Shown piece after piece: positions 1-7,620 of a stretch of DNA of 14,244 bases. The position numbers and the translations under genes are program-made. Source of the stretch: Chitinophagaceae bacterium UBA2789. Its GTDB lineage: Bacteria > Bacteroidota > Bacteroidia > Chitinophagales > Chitinophagaceae. How positions within the stretch are numbered: the stretch's first letter is position 1; each line of letters begins with the position of its first letter. The notes under the pieces were generated by a model, which saw nothing but the letters and a program-made list of their open reading frames with translations, had not been told where the DNA came from and searched no databases. Location: positions 17,528 to 31,771 of the forward strand of contig DEHX01000165.1 in NCBI GenBank assembly GCA_002352145.1. The letters are read 5' to 3'.

Positions 1-1
1 G

Positions 2-2545
2 ACCGGCAATACAATCCTCAATAAAACAATTTATGCAGGCTGGCTGAGCCCGGTGGTGAATGAAAAAAACAATAACCAGTTTTTTTATCATCAGAATGAA
101 CTGAACTCAGTGGAAGCCATCACTAACCAGCAAGGAAGACTGATTGAAAAATATAATTACGATGCATATGGCAAAATGAGTATTTATGATTCACTGAATA
201 ATGCACTGCCTGGCTCCCTTACAGGCAACCGTTTTGGTTTTACCGGGCAGGAATATGACAGTACAACAGGCAAATACAAATTTTTCTTCCGGGAATATAA
301 TCCTGAAACCGGCCTGTTCAGTCAGCGGGACTTAATTGGTTATGCAGACGGCATGGGTATGTACCAGTATGTGCATAACAACCCGGCGAATGGAGTGGAT
401 GTCCTGGGGCTTGAAGATTGTCCACCTGATAAAGCAAAAAATACACAGGTAACACTAAGGCAGTCGGTGGAAGAGCTTGAAACACTCGGATCAAATTATA
501 CTACCGTTTTGAGTTTAATAAACCAGTTTCGGATTGAATTTAACATTGCTAAGAATAGCAAATTAGATGTGCTAATAGATGGCCTGATTGATGCAGGAGA
601 TTTTGTTAAAGCTAATGAGCTTGCAAAAAACTCAAATGCATTAGCTAACGAACTTAAAGGGCTTAAAGGGCTGTCATCAGGCTTGGGCAAACTTAGCTTT
701 GGCTTAACTGGTATTGATGCATTATTCAAAGGCAACACTTTGGGTAATGTTCTTAATGATCCTAACTCCGGAACTACTGAAATTGCAAAAGCTTCGGGTG
801 ATTTGGCACAAAGTCTTTTGTCATTCAGCGGTATAGGTTCAGTATATGGATTGTTTGACTTTGCCCAAGAGAGGTTAATAACCGGAAAAAGCATGAATGC
901 TCTTTCAGCGGAATATGGAGAAAATCTTGGAGATAATAGCGTTGACCAAACAATGGACGAAGAAGAGCAAGAGTTTCATCGGAAATTAGGTCCGGAGCAT
1001 TTTAAAAAATGGCTAAAGTTTCGCAACCAAACTAATATGCGAGAAGCTAGGAAATTAAGAAATATCAATTGTCCCCAAAACAGTTCCGGCGGCACCCAAA
1101 AACCGGCAAGTATTATTGCAGGTGGAATTTCCGATATTGCTGAAGCCATCTCTTCCTGGGACCCCAACGAAATCATCGGGCCGGATGGTGTACCTGATAA
1201 AAGCTGGGTAAGCATCAATGACAGGTTGCCTTATACGGTAACATTCGAAAATGATAAGTCTGCTTCAGCGCCTGCCAAGTATGTAAAAGTAGTAGTGCCG
1301 GTACATGAGAAAATGGATGCTGCAAGTTTTCAGCTCGGTAGTTTCGGTTTTAACAGTCTTACATTCACCGTTCCGCCTGCTGCCGCTTCTTATTACCAGC
1401 GATTGGATTGCAGGGATTCACTCGGATTATATGTGGATGTGATAGCCGGGTATGATGTGGTGAACAATCATGCCTTCTGGGAATTTCAATCCATCGACCC
1501 GGTTACCTTCCTGCCACCTGCTGATCCGCTAAAAGGCTTCTTATTATTACAAGATAGCAGTAACCTTACCTATGGACATGGTTTTGTAAACTTCAGCATC
1601 AAACCAGTTTCGACTGCTCAAACTCTTGATAGTATCCTGGCAAGAGCAGACATTGTTTTTGATGCCAATGATACCATTCCCACAAATATTGAGAAGAATA
1701 CTATTGATGCACTGCCCCCCACCAGCCAGATGGGAAGCCTGCCCACAAACAGTACCAACCCGCTGACACTGAACTGGTCTGGTACAGATGATGCAAATGG
1801 CTGCGGGGTACACTTTTATACGTTATATATTTCTGATGATGGTGTCAATTTCAGTATCCTGAAAGACCGGATGATCCGCACCGATACTACTCTTCCACTT
1901 ACACCCAATATCAGGTACTACTTCTTTGTGCTGGCAACAGACAGTGTTGGCAACCGGGAAACCCTGCGACCGGGTGAAATAAAGAGCACATTTATCGGTG
2001 TAGCATTACCTGTAACCTGGTTATACTTCAGGGGAACTAACCGTAATAAAGACAATATACTTGAATGGGCTACTGCTAATGAACAGAATACTAAAGAATT
2101 TAAAGTAGAACGTTCGCTGGATGGTAATAGTTTCAATGATATAGGTTCAGTAACTGCTGCCGGCAACAGCAATACTAGCCAAACATATACATACACAGAC
2201 AGAAACATTGACCGGCTAAATAGTTCAGTGATGTATTACCGGCTTCGCCAGGTTGATCTTGACAACAACTACCGCTATTCTTCCATTATCCGGCTAACGT
2301 ATAAGGAAAAGGAAGCAAAGCATTCTATTGTTTATCCTAATCCGGCCAGCACCATAGTTACGATTGCAGTAGGTGATAAAAAACTGATCGGTTCCGTTGC
2401 TGCAGTCTTTGATATGAGCGGTAAACTGTTGGAAAACTTTACCATTAATGGTGAAAGCCAGACATTCGATATCAGTAAGTATATGAATGGCATCTATTTC
2501 ATCCGGTTGGAAAACAAAGAAACTTTAAGAATTGTAAAACAGTGA
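2..2545 (+). CDS. Rhs-family secreted protein with T9SS sorting domain, 5'-partial
   Basis: The frame is open from the left window edge, so the true start lies upstream; the GTG at 53 is internal. Bases 2-412 encode the end of an Rhs/YD-repeat core, including YNYDAYG, NRFGFTGQEYD, REYNPETGLFSQRD and the closing DVLGL. Bases 413 to about 1150 encode a mostly helical segment with a Gly/Ser/Leu-rich hydrophobic stretch that I do not recognise. From about 1154 a beta-rich domain opens with SWDPNEIIGPDG, of a type I know from the C-termini of large bacterial surface proteins. It is followed by a fibronectin-III-like region (about 1717-1990) and a second one starting LPVTW (about 2012-2310). The protein ends in a type A T9SS sorting domain (YPNPAS about 2335, ending IVKQ). 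It is probably exported by T9SS and attached to the surface or released. An adjacent immunity gene, usual for Rhs toxins, is absent: the next gene is convergent fabD. Confidence 0.9.
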   Translation, partial: TGNTILNKTIYAGWLSPVVNEKNNNQFFYHQNELNSVEAITNQQGRLIEKYNYDAYGKMSIYDSLNNALPGSLTGNRFGFTGQEYDSTTGKYKFFFREYNPETGLFSQRDLIGYADGMGMYQYVHNNPANGVDVLGLEDCPPDKAKNTQVTLRQSVEELETLGSNYTTVLSLINQFRIEFNIAKNSKLDVLIDGLIDAGDFVKANELAKNSNALANELKGLKGLSSGLGKLSFGLTGIDALFKGNTLGNVLNDPNSGTTEIAKASGDLAQSLLSFSGIGSVYGLFDFAQERLITGKSMNALSAEYGENLGDNSVDQTMDEEEQEFHRKLGPEHFKKWLKFRNQTNMREARKLRNINCPQNSSGGTQKPASIIAGGISDIAEAISSWDPNEIIGPDGVPDKSWVSINDRLPYTVTFENDKSASAPAKYVKVVVPVHEKMDAASFQLGSFGFNSLTFTVPPAAASYYQRLDCRDSLGLYVDVIAGYDVVNNHAFWEFQSIDPVTFLPPADPLKGFLLLQDSSNLTYGHGFVNFSIKPVSTAQTLDSILARADIVFDANDTIPTNIEKNTIDALPPTSQMGSLPTNSTNPLTLNWSGTDDANGCGVHFYTLYISDDGVNFSILKDRMIRTDTTLPLTPNIRYYFFVLATDSVGNRETLRPGEIKSTFIGVALPVTWLYFRGTNRNKDNILEWATANEQNTKEFKVERSLDGNSFNDIGSVTAAGNSNTSQTYTYTDRNIDRLNSSVMYYRLRQVDLDNNYRYSSIIRLTYKEKEAKHSIVYPNPASTIVTIAVGDKKLIGSVAAVFDMSGKLLENFTINGESQTFDISKYMNGIYFIRLENKETLRIVKQ

Positions 2546-2595
2546 GGTCTTCATATAGTGTCGTTTCATCAGCCTCCTTTTTCATGCAAGAAAGA

Positions 2596-2628
2596 AATCC
2601 CCCGGTTTATACCGGGGGATTAAGTTTT
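2596..2628. terminator. Bidirectional intrinsic terminator between the Rhs gene and fabD
   Basis: A perfect 11-base-pair stem (AATCCCCCGGT at 2596-2606, ACCGGGGGATT at 2611-2621) has a four-base loop. It is followed by TTTT at 2625-2628 on the plus strand. On the minus strand it is followed by a T-rich run, TTTCTTTCTTG. It lies between two convergent stop codons, so it can end both transcripts. Confidence 0.85.
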
Positions 2629-2646
2629 ATCAAAGAGGTATATACA

Positions 2647-3537
2647 TCAGTTTACCCCATCCACCTGCATTTCTTTATTGATCTTAAGCACAAGACCCTG
2701 CAATACTTTACCAGGACCACATTCAGTGAATTTTGAGGCACCATCCGCAATCATGGCCTGAACACTTTGTGTCCATCTTACCGCACCTGTCAGTTGATCG
2801 ATAAGGTTTTGCTTTATTTCTTCCTGGTCCATCACTGCTTTGGCGGCTACGTTCTGGTAAATGGCGCAAACCGGGTTATGAAATTTTGTAGAAAGTATTG
2901 CCGCCTGCAATTCTTCTTTCGCCGGCAGCATCAAAGGTGAATGAAATGCGCCGCCTACCGGTAACACCAATGCTCTTTTAGCTCCTGCAGCTTTCATTCT
3001 TTCACAGGCTATGTCGATTGCATTTTTACTGCCGCTGATTACCAGCTGACCCGGACAATTATAATTAGCCGGCACCACCACTTCACCGGTCTCTTTTTGC
3101 ACTTCTTCGCAAATAGCTTCTACCTTGTCATCTGACAGGTTCAATACAGCCGCCATAGTGGAAGTATTTATTTCGCAGGCCTTTTGCATTGCCGTGGCCC
3201 TTACAGAAACGAGGCTGAGGGCATCTTCAAAACTTAATGTGCCATTAGCCACCAGGGCGGTAAATTCTCCCAAAGAATGACCGGCCACCATGTCCGGCTT
3301 TGCATTCTCAATACTTCTAAAAGCAATTACTGAATGTAAAAAGATTGCAGGTTGTGTAACTTTCGTTTGCTTCAGGTCTTCTTCGGATCCTTCGAACATG
3401 ATATCTGAAATGCGGAAACCAAGTATATCGTTTGCCTGTTCAAACAATTTTTTGGCAAAAGCACTGTTGTCAAAATGTGGTTTTCCCATACCCGGAAACT
3501 GGGAACCTTGCCCGGGAAATATATAAGCATGTTTCAT
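2647..3537 (-). CDS. fabD: Malonyl-CoA:ACP transacylase (FabD)
   Basis: Transfers malonyl groups from CoA to acyl carrier protein to supply type II fatty acid synthesis in the cytoplasm. From the chosen ATG at 3537 the protein is 296 residues, normal for the family. It starts MKHAYIFPGQGSQ, with the oxyanion-loop GQGSQ at 9-13. The catalytic serine is S88 in GHSLGEF, the substrate-binding arginine is R113, and the catalytic histidine is H199 in GGAFHSPLM. The frame stays open to an ATG at 3588, but that start adds 17 residues that do not fit the family. A -7 element at 3590-3597 would also start the transcript at or inside that extension. The gene has its own promoter and sits downstream of folE, whose terminator overlaps that promoter. 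Confidence 0.95.
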   Translation of the reverse strand: MKHAYIFPGQGSQFPGMGKPHFDNSAFAKKLFEQANDILGFRISDIMFEGSEEDLKQTKVTQPAIFLHSVIAFRSIENAKPDMVAGHSLGEFTALVANGTLSFEDALSLVSVRATAMQKACEINTSTMAAVLNLSDDKVEAICEEVQKETGEVVVPANYNCPGQLVISGSKNAIDIACERMKAAGAKRALVLPVGGAFHSPLMLPAKEELQAAILSTKFHNPVCAIYQNVAAKAVMDQEEIKQNLIDQLTGAVRWTQSVQAMIADGASKFTECGPGKVLQGLVLKINKEMQVDGVN

Positions 3538-3562
3538 AGTAGAAATTTGATATATCCTCATT

Positions 3563-3596
3563 AAAAAAGTTTGACTGAATAGTTTCAATCAAACTT
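3563..3596 (-). terminator. Probable terminator after folE
   Basis: Read on the minus strand this is an AT-rich hairpin. The arms AAGTTTGA (3567-3574) and TCAAACTT (3589-3596) pair over 8 bases. After one mismatch, TGAA (3576-3579) pairs with TTCA (3584-3587) around a TAGT loop. The minus strand then reads through a run of T residues (complement of A3563-A3568). It lies just after the folE stop at 3619. The stem is AT-rich, so strength is uncertain. Confidence 0.55.
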
Positions 3597-3614
3597 AATA
3601 ACCTCGCAAATATA
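3590..3614 (-). promoter_or_regulatory. Candidate promoter elements for fabD
   Basis: Two matches to the Bacteroidota -7 consensus TAnnTTTG lie on the minus strand: TATATTTG (complement of 3607-3614) and TAAGTTTG (complement of 3590-3597). Neither has a clear TTG at the expected -33 position. The second overlaps one arm of the folE terminator hairpin. Transcription from it would begin near 3583, giving a leader of about 45 bases before the fabD ATG. Confidence 0.45.
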
Positions 3615-3618
3615 GGAG

Positions 3619-4215
3619 TTAGTCCAGATCTGCTGTAATAAGCCTTAAAAACTCACCGCGGGTAGAATTTTTCTGAAATTCACCATCAAAGGCAGAAGTG
3701 GTTGTCACCGAGTTCTGTTTCTGTACACCCCGCATCATCATACACAAATGCTTTGCTTCAATTACAACTGCCACACCCAGGGGGTTTAGTGTTTCTTTGA
3801 TGGCATTCATGATCTGCACCGTTAACCGTTCCTGCACCTGCAGTCGTCTTGCATATACATCCACTACCCTTGCAATTTTACTTAAGCCGGTTATCCAGCC
3901 ATTGGGTATATAAGCCACATGTGCCTTGCCTATAAAGGGGAGCATATGATGTTCGCACATACTGTATATCTCAATGTCTTTTACGACGATCATTTCGCTT
4001 ACCTGCTCATGAAATTTGGCAGAGTTAATGATAGCCTTGGCATCAAGATGATAACCTTGTGTAAGGTATTGCATTGCTTTGGCCAGGCGTTCGGGTGTTT
4101 TCACCAAACCTTCTCTTTCTGCATCTTCACCTAAAAGGTTAAGAACAGATTTATAATGGGTGATGAGACCGGAGGTTACCTGCTCATCATAGTGTTCTGT
4201 TTTTTTATATGCCAT
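3619..4215 (-). CDS. folE: GTP cyclohydrolase I (FolE)
   Basis: Converts GTP to 7,8-dihydroneopterin triphosphate, the first step of folate and other pterin pathways; the family forms a cytoplasmic decamer. The 198-residue protein has the zinc ligands C87 and H90 in SMCEHHMLPF and C158 in AKHLCMMMRG. H89 and H156 match active-site histidines, and the C-terminal half carries the RGVQKQNSVTTTSA signature. It lies 28 bases downstream of the PTPS-like gene on the same strand, so the two are probably one transcript, and its product is the substrate of that enzyme. A hairpin after the stop likely ends the transcript. Confidence 0.96.
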   Translation of the reverse strand: MAYKKTEHYDEQVTSGLITHYKSVLNLLGEDAEREGLVKTPERLAKAMQYLTQGYHLDAKAIINSAKFHEQVSEMIVVKDIEIYSMCEHHMLPFIGKAHVAYIPNGWITGLSKIARVVDVYARRLQVQERLTVQIMNAIKETLNPLGVAVVIEAKHLCMMMRGVQKQNSVTTTSAFDGEFQKNSTRGEFLRLITADLD

Positions 4216-4243
4216 AACGGTTAATTGATTTGAAGAAAAAATT

Positions 4244-4657
4244 TCAGGCCGGATACTCTACAAAATTCCGGGCTGTTTCATAAAGTCTGATTTGCAAATC
4301 CTTTGCAGGATCTATAAATGGTCTGAGAATTGTATAGATCACAACAGCTATGTTTTCAGCAGTCGGGTTCAGGTTTTTAAATTCAACCGTATCAAGATTC
4401 AGGTTTTTGTGATCAAAGCGTTCCACCACTTCTCTTTTAATAATATCACTCAGGTCTTTCATGTCCATCACATAACCAGTCTCCGGATCCGGCTCACCGG
4501 TCACTTTCACCACAAGGTCATAATTATGGCCATGATAATTAGGCAGGGCACACTTGCCAAACACCTTCTCATTCTGCTGGTTATCCCATGCCGGGTTGAA
4601 AAGACGGTGAGCTGCATTGAAATGCTCTTTTCGGTATATAGCCACTCGTTTATTCAT
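4244..4657 (-). CDS. 6-pyruvoyltetrahydropterin synthase family (PTPS/QueD)
   Basis: A 137-residue member of the PTPS/QueD family, which acts on dihydroneopterin triphosphate. Zinc ligands are H17 (FNAAHRL) and H42 and H44 (YHGHNY). The nucleophile is C36, the other catalytic residues are D82 and H83 in FDHKNLN, and the pterin anchor is E127 in LYETARN. The cysteine lies five residues before the HGH motif (C-x5-HGH). That is the spacing of tetrahydrobiopterin-type PTPS; QueD enzymes of the queuosine pathway have C-x3-HGH. No queC or queE is present, and folE follows directly. I therefore favour a pterin cofactor role over queuosine, but automated annotation would often call it queD, and activity cannot be settled from sequence alone. 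Confidence 0.9.
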   Translation of the reverse strand: MNKRVAIYRKEHFNAAHRLFNPAWDNQQNEKVFGKCALPNYHGHNYDLVVKVTGEPDPETGYVMDMKDLSDIIKREVVERFDHKNLNLDTVEFKNLNPTAENIAVVIYTILRPFIDPAKDLQIRLYETARNFVEYPA

Positions 4658-4746
4658 GCTTTATCGTGTGATTCAGATTAGCTCTTAACAACAATCAACC
4701 TGGATAATTGTTGCCATAAGCGGTTAATTGATTAATCCAATGAATT

Positions 4747-4765
4747 CAAAGCTACTTCAAAGTTA
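4747..4765 (-). promoter_or_regulatory. Candidate tandem -7 elements for the PTPS-folE operon
   Basis: On the minus strand, TAACTTTG (complement of 4758-4765) and TAGCTTTG (complement of 4747-4754) both match TAnnTTTG and lie 11 bases apart. They precede the PTPS start at 4657 by about 90 bases. No matching TTG at -33 is evident for either. The region also has to hold the plus-strand mqnB promoter, for which I see no good consensus match. Confidence 0.4.
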
Positions 4766-4811
4766 GCAGGATGAAGTTCTCTTTGTTACCTTGCACACTG
4801 AAAATAATGTA

Positions 4812-5468
4812 ATGAATTGCCTTATTGTAGCTGCTACGGCCCAGGAAATAGCACCTTTCCTCGAATATTACCGAAATGCGAAAAAAACGGAACATATTGA
4901 TATGCATCTCGATGTATTGATCAGCGGAATCGGTATGACTGCCACCACATATCACCTGGTAAAACAATTTTCCATTCGAAAGCCTGATATGGTGGTGCAG
5001 GCTGGTGTAGCAGGTTGCTTTGACACTTCACTACCACTGGGAACTGTTGTAGCTATCAAGCAGGATACGATTGCTGATGAAAGTGTAGTGGAACTAAAAA
5101 ACCTGAAAACATTATTTGACCTGAAATTGGTTCCGCAAAACCAGCCTCCCTATAAAAACGGGTGGCTGATCAATCCTGCTAATGAAACACTAAAAAGAAC
5201 AAAGCTTAAAGCGGTCAAAGGAATTTCTGTGAACCAGATCACCACATCAAAACAAATGATCCGCTTTTATAAAGAACAGTTTAACCCGGTAACCGAATCA
5301 ATGGAAGGCGCAGCGCTGCACTATGTATGCCTGTCTGAAAATGTTCCTTTTTTACAGATAAGAAGCATTTCCAATTATATTGGTGAAAGAAATAAAAAGA
5401 AATGGAATATGGCTGACTCCATTGCCGGATTAAACAAGGAACTGATCCGCCTGTTAGAAAGTTTATAA
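4812..5468 (+). CDS. mqnB: Futalosine hydrolase (MqnB)
   Basis: Cleaves futalosine to dehypoxanthine futalosine and hypoxanthine in the alternative menaquinone pathway; cytoplasmic. I chose the ATG at 4812 (218 residues, MNCLIVAATAQEI), because the family begins at this first beta strand. An in-frame TTG at 4791 would add seven unneeded residues. The fold is that of the MTA/SAH nucleosidases: GIGMTATTYHL at 39-49, QAGVAGCFD at 63-71, and the nucleoside-binding ESMEGAA at 162-168. The late loop reads RSISNYIGERN, with N188 where MTA/SAH nucleosidases carry the catalytic Asp of their S-D motif. That Asn is typical of futalosine hydrolases. The stop is 9 bases before mqnD, so the two are an operon. 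Confidence 0.93.
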   Translation: MNCLIVAATAQEIAPFLEYYRNAKKTEHIDMHLDVLISGIGMTATTYHLVKQFSIRKPDMVVQAGVAGCFDTSLPLGTVVAIKQDTIADESVVELKNLKTLFDLKLVPQNQPPYKNGWLINPANETLKRTKLKAVKGISVNQITTSKQMIRFYKEQFNPVTESMEGAALHYVCLSENVPFLQIRSISNYIGERNKKKWNMADSIAGLNKELIRLLESL

Positions 5469-5477
5469 GTTTAACTC

Positions 5478-6311
5478 ATGAAGCTTAGTATCGGCTTTTC
5501 GCCCTGCCCCAACGACACTTTTATTTTTGATGCCCTGATCAATAAAAAAATTGATACAGACGGTATCGAATTCGAGGCAATACTGGAAGATGTGGAAACA
5601 CTCAACCAATGGGCATTGGAAGGAAAGCTGGACATTAGCAAACTAAGTTTCCCCGCATTTTTTAGATCAACTGATAAATATTTATTACTGAATGCAGGCA
5701 GTGCCCTCGGAAAAGGCGTTGGTCCCTTGCTGGTAAAACGGGCTGGCAGTGAAATAAGCAAAGTGGAAGAGCAAAGTATTTTAATACCGGGTATTAATAC
5801 GACAGCCAACCTGCTGCTCAGCTTTGCATACCCGGATGCAAAAAACAAAAGACCCATGCTCTTTTCTGAAATTGAAGACCTGGTGATGAGTGAACTGGCC
5901 GATTTGGGTGTTATCATTCATGAAAACCGTTTTACTTATCAGCAAAAGGGATTAGAAAAAGTGGCAGACCTGGGAGAATCCTGGGAAAAGAAAATGAATG
6001 TACCAATTCCTTTAGGCGGAATTGCCATCAAAAGGACAGTTGACAGGTTGATAAGTTTACAGGTGGACCAATTGATCCGCAAAAGTCTTGAATATGCTTT
6101 TGCCAACTATCCGGTTATCACTGATTATGTAAAATGTCATTCACAAACAATGAGTGAGGAAGTAATGAGAAAGCACATCGATCTTTATGTAAATAACTAT
6201 TCACTCAACCTGGGAGAGGAAGGTAAAAAAGCGATAATAACTCTTTACAATACTTTTTTATTAATGAATAATATGGTGCCAAGCAAGAATGACGAAGAGT
6301 TATTTCTTTAA
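5478..6311 (+). CDS. mqnD: 1,4-dihydroxy-6-naphthoate synthase (MqnD)
   Basis: Forms 1,4-dihydroxy-6-naphthoate from cyclic dehypoxanthine futalosine, the later step of the futalosine menaquinone route. The 277-residue protein has a periplasmic-binding-protein fold. Visible signatures are SPCPNDTF at 8-15, DISKLSFPA at 52-60, GKGVGPLLV at 79-87 and NTTANLLL at 107-114. H148 in IIHENRFTY matches the catalytic histidine of the family. The ATG lies 9 bases after mqnB. The 3' end overlaps the convergent photolyase gene by 12 bases, with no room for a separate terminator. mqnA and mqnC are not in the window. Confidence 0.95.
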   Translation: MKLSIGFSPCPNDTFIFDALINKKIDTDGIEFEAILEDVETLNQWALEGKLDISKLSFPAFFRSTDKYLLLNAGSALGKGVGPLLVKRAGSEISKVEEQSILIPGINTTANLLLSFAYPDAKNKRPMLFSEIEDLVMSELADLGVIIHENRFTYQQKGLEKVADLGESWEKKMNVPIPLGGIAIKRTVDRLISLQVDQLIRKSLEYAFANYPVITDYVKCHSQTMSEEVMRKHIDLYVNNYSLNLGEEGKKAIITLYNTFLLMNNMVPSKNDEELFL

Positions 6312-7604
6312 AGCCACCGCATAAGTTTCCAGGCAACGCTTCCTGGCTACTTCATGTTCTACTATCGGACGGGGATAGGTAAGCTCTTCGAACTCCGGTA
6401 CCCATTTACGGATATATTTTAAATCAGGATCAAACTTTTGAGTCTGCAAATATGGATTGAAAACACGGAAATAAGGTGCCGCATCGCAGCCGCTTCCGGC
6501 AGCCCATTGCCAGCCGCCATTGTTGGCTGCCAAATCAAAATCCAGCAACTTCTTTGCAAAATAAGCCTCACCCCAACGCCAGTCAATCAATAAATGCTTG
6601 GTTAAAAAACTGGCTACTATCATTCGAACCCGGTTATGCATAAAGCCTGTTGCATTCAATTCCCGCATACCTGCGTCGACAATCGGGTAACCAGTTCTTC
6701 CCTCACACCAGGCTGCAAACTCAGTTTCATTATTCCTCCATTTTATCCGGTCATATTCTGGTTTAAAGGCATGGCCCACCACCCGGGGAAAATGCCAGAG
6801 TATCATGTGATAAAAATCCCGCCATATCAGTTCATTTAGAAATGATTCATTTAAAGCACCGGCTCCCCTTGCCAGCTCTCGGATACTGATAGTACCAAAA
6901 CGCAAATGAACACTTAATCTTGAAGTCCCTTCTATCGACGGAATATCTCTTTGTTCTTTATAGCGCTTAATAATTTCAGATTTCCATGATTTTGGTGGAA
7001 ATGAAATACCACTGGCTTTAAATCCCATTTTTTCCAGGGAAACTATTTGCCTGGTTGCTTGTTTGAAAAAATGGGAAAAGTATTTCTCTATGGGATAAGA
7101 CGTAAGGTGAAAAGGTGTCAGCGTTGTCTTCCACCTGCGGGAATAAGGTGTAAAAACTGTATACGGCTTACCATCATCTTTCAGCACTTCCCCTTTCTCC
7201 AGTATCACCTGGTCTTTAAACGTATTAAAGCTGATGCCTTTCAATGTCAATAATTGTTCAATAGCAGCGTCCCTTTTCGTGGCATACGGCTCATAGTCAT
7301 GATTGGTGTAAACAGCTTCGATAGTATACTCACTGGCGAGCTCCTTATAAATAGCCAAAGGTTCACCGTATCTAACATCCAGTGTAGAGCCGTATTTTAT
7401 TAATTCCTGCTGTATTTCCTGCAATGCCAAATGAATGAACTCTACCCTCCGGTCAGCTTTGTCTTCCAGTTCACCGAGGATATTCGTATCAAAAATAAAA
7501 ACCGGTACTACTGGTTTGCCACTCCTGAGGGCATAATATAATCCTGCATTGTCATGCAGGCGCAAGTCACGGCGGAACCAGAATATGTTCACGGCAGATT
7601 TCAT
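6300..7604 (-). CDS. phr: Deoxyribodipyrimidine photolyase, class I
   Basis: Repairs UV-induced cyclobutane pyrimidine dimers using light and a reduced FAD. The 434-residue protein starts NIFWFRRDLRLHDN, the antenna-domain opening (residues 6-19). The C-terminal FAD domain holds WRDFYHMILWHFPR at 261-274, TGYPIVDAGMREL at 304-316, MHNRVRMI at 322-329 and DLAANNGGWQWAAGSG at 357-372. The electron-transfer tryptophans W365, W342 and W289 have the spacing of E. coli W382, W359 and W306. N361 aligns with the flavin-contacting Asn of CPD photolyases. The ATG is 16 bases after the stop of the PabC-like gene, so the two are probably cotranscribed. The tail overlaps mqnD by 12 bases on the opposite strand. 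A cryptochrome role is possible but less likely. Confidence 0.95.
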   Translation of the reverse strand: MKSAVNIFWFRRDLRLHDNAGLYYALRSGKPVVPVFIFDTNILGELEDKADRRVEFIHLALQEIQQELIKYGSTLDVRYGEPLAIYKELASEYTIEAVYTNHDYEPYATKRDAAIEQLLTLKGISFNTFKDQVILEKGEVLKDDGKPYTVFTPYSRRWKTTLTPFHLTSYPIEKYFSHFFKQATRQIVSLEKMGFKASGISFPPKSWKSEIIKRYKEQRDIPSIEGTSRLSVHLRFGTISIRELARGAGALNESFLNELIWRDFYHMILWHFPRVVGHAFKPEYDRIKWRNNETEFAAWCEGRTGYPIVDAGMRELNATGFMHNRVRMIVASFLTKHLLIDWRWGEAYFAKKLLDFDLAANNGGWQWAAGSGCDAAPYFRVFNPYLQTQKFDPDLKYIRKWVPEFEELTYPRPIVEHEVARKRCLETYAVALKK

Positions 7605-7620
7605 GATGGAAGAAACAGCA

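Noticed and set aside
496..2208. Several antisense open frames inside the Rhs gene
   Set aside because: They lie opposite a clearly coding frame, have no recognisable domains and no start signals.
2546..2646. An immunity gene for an Rhs toxin
   Set aside because: The region holds only the terminator; the next gene is convergent fabD.
2542..2736. Plus-strand open frame after the Rhs gene
   Set aside because: It runs through the terminator hairpin and into the antisense of fabD, and shows no protein-like motif.
6300..7604. Cryptochrome DASH identity for the photolyase
   Set aside because: Length and motifs (NNGGWQWAAGSG, Trp triad spacing as in E. coli PhrB) fit a class I CPD photolyase.
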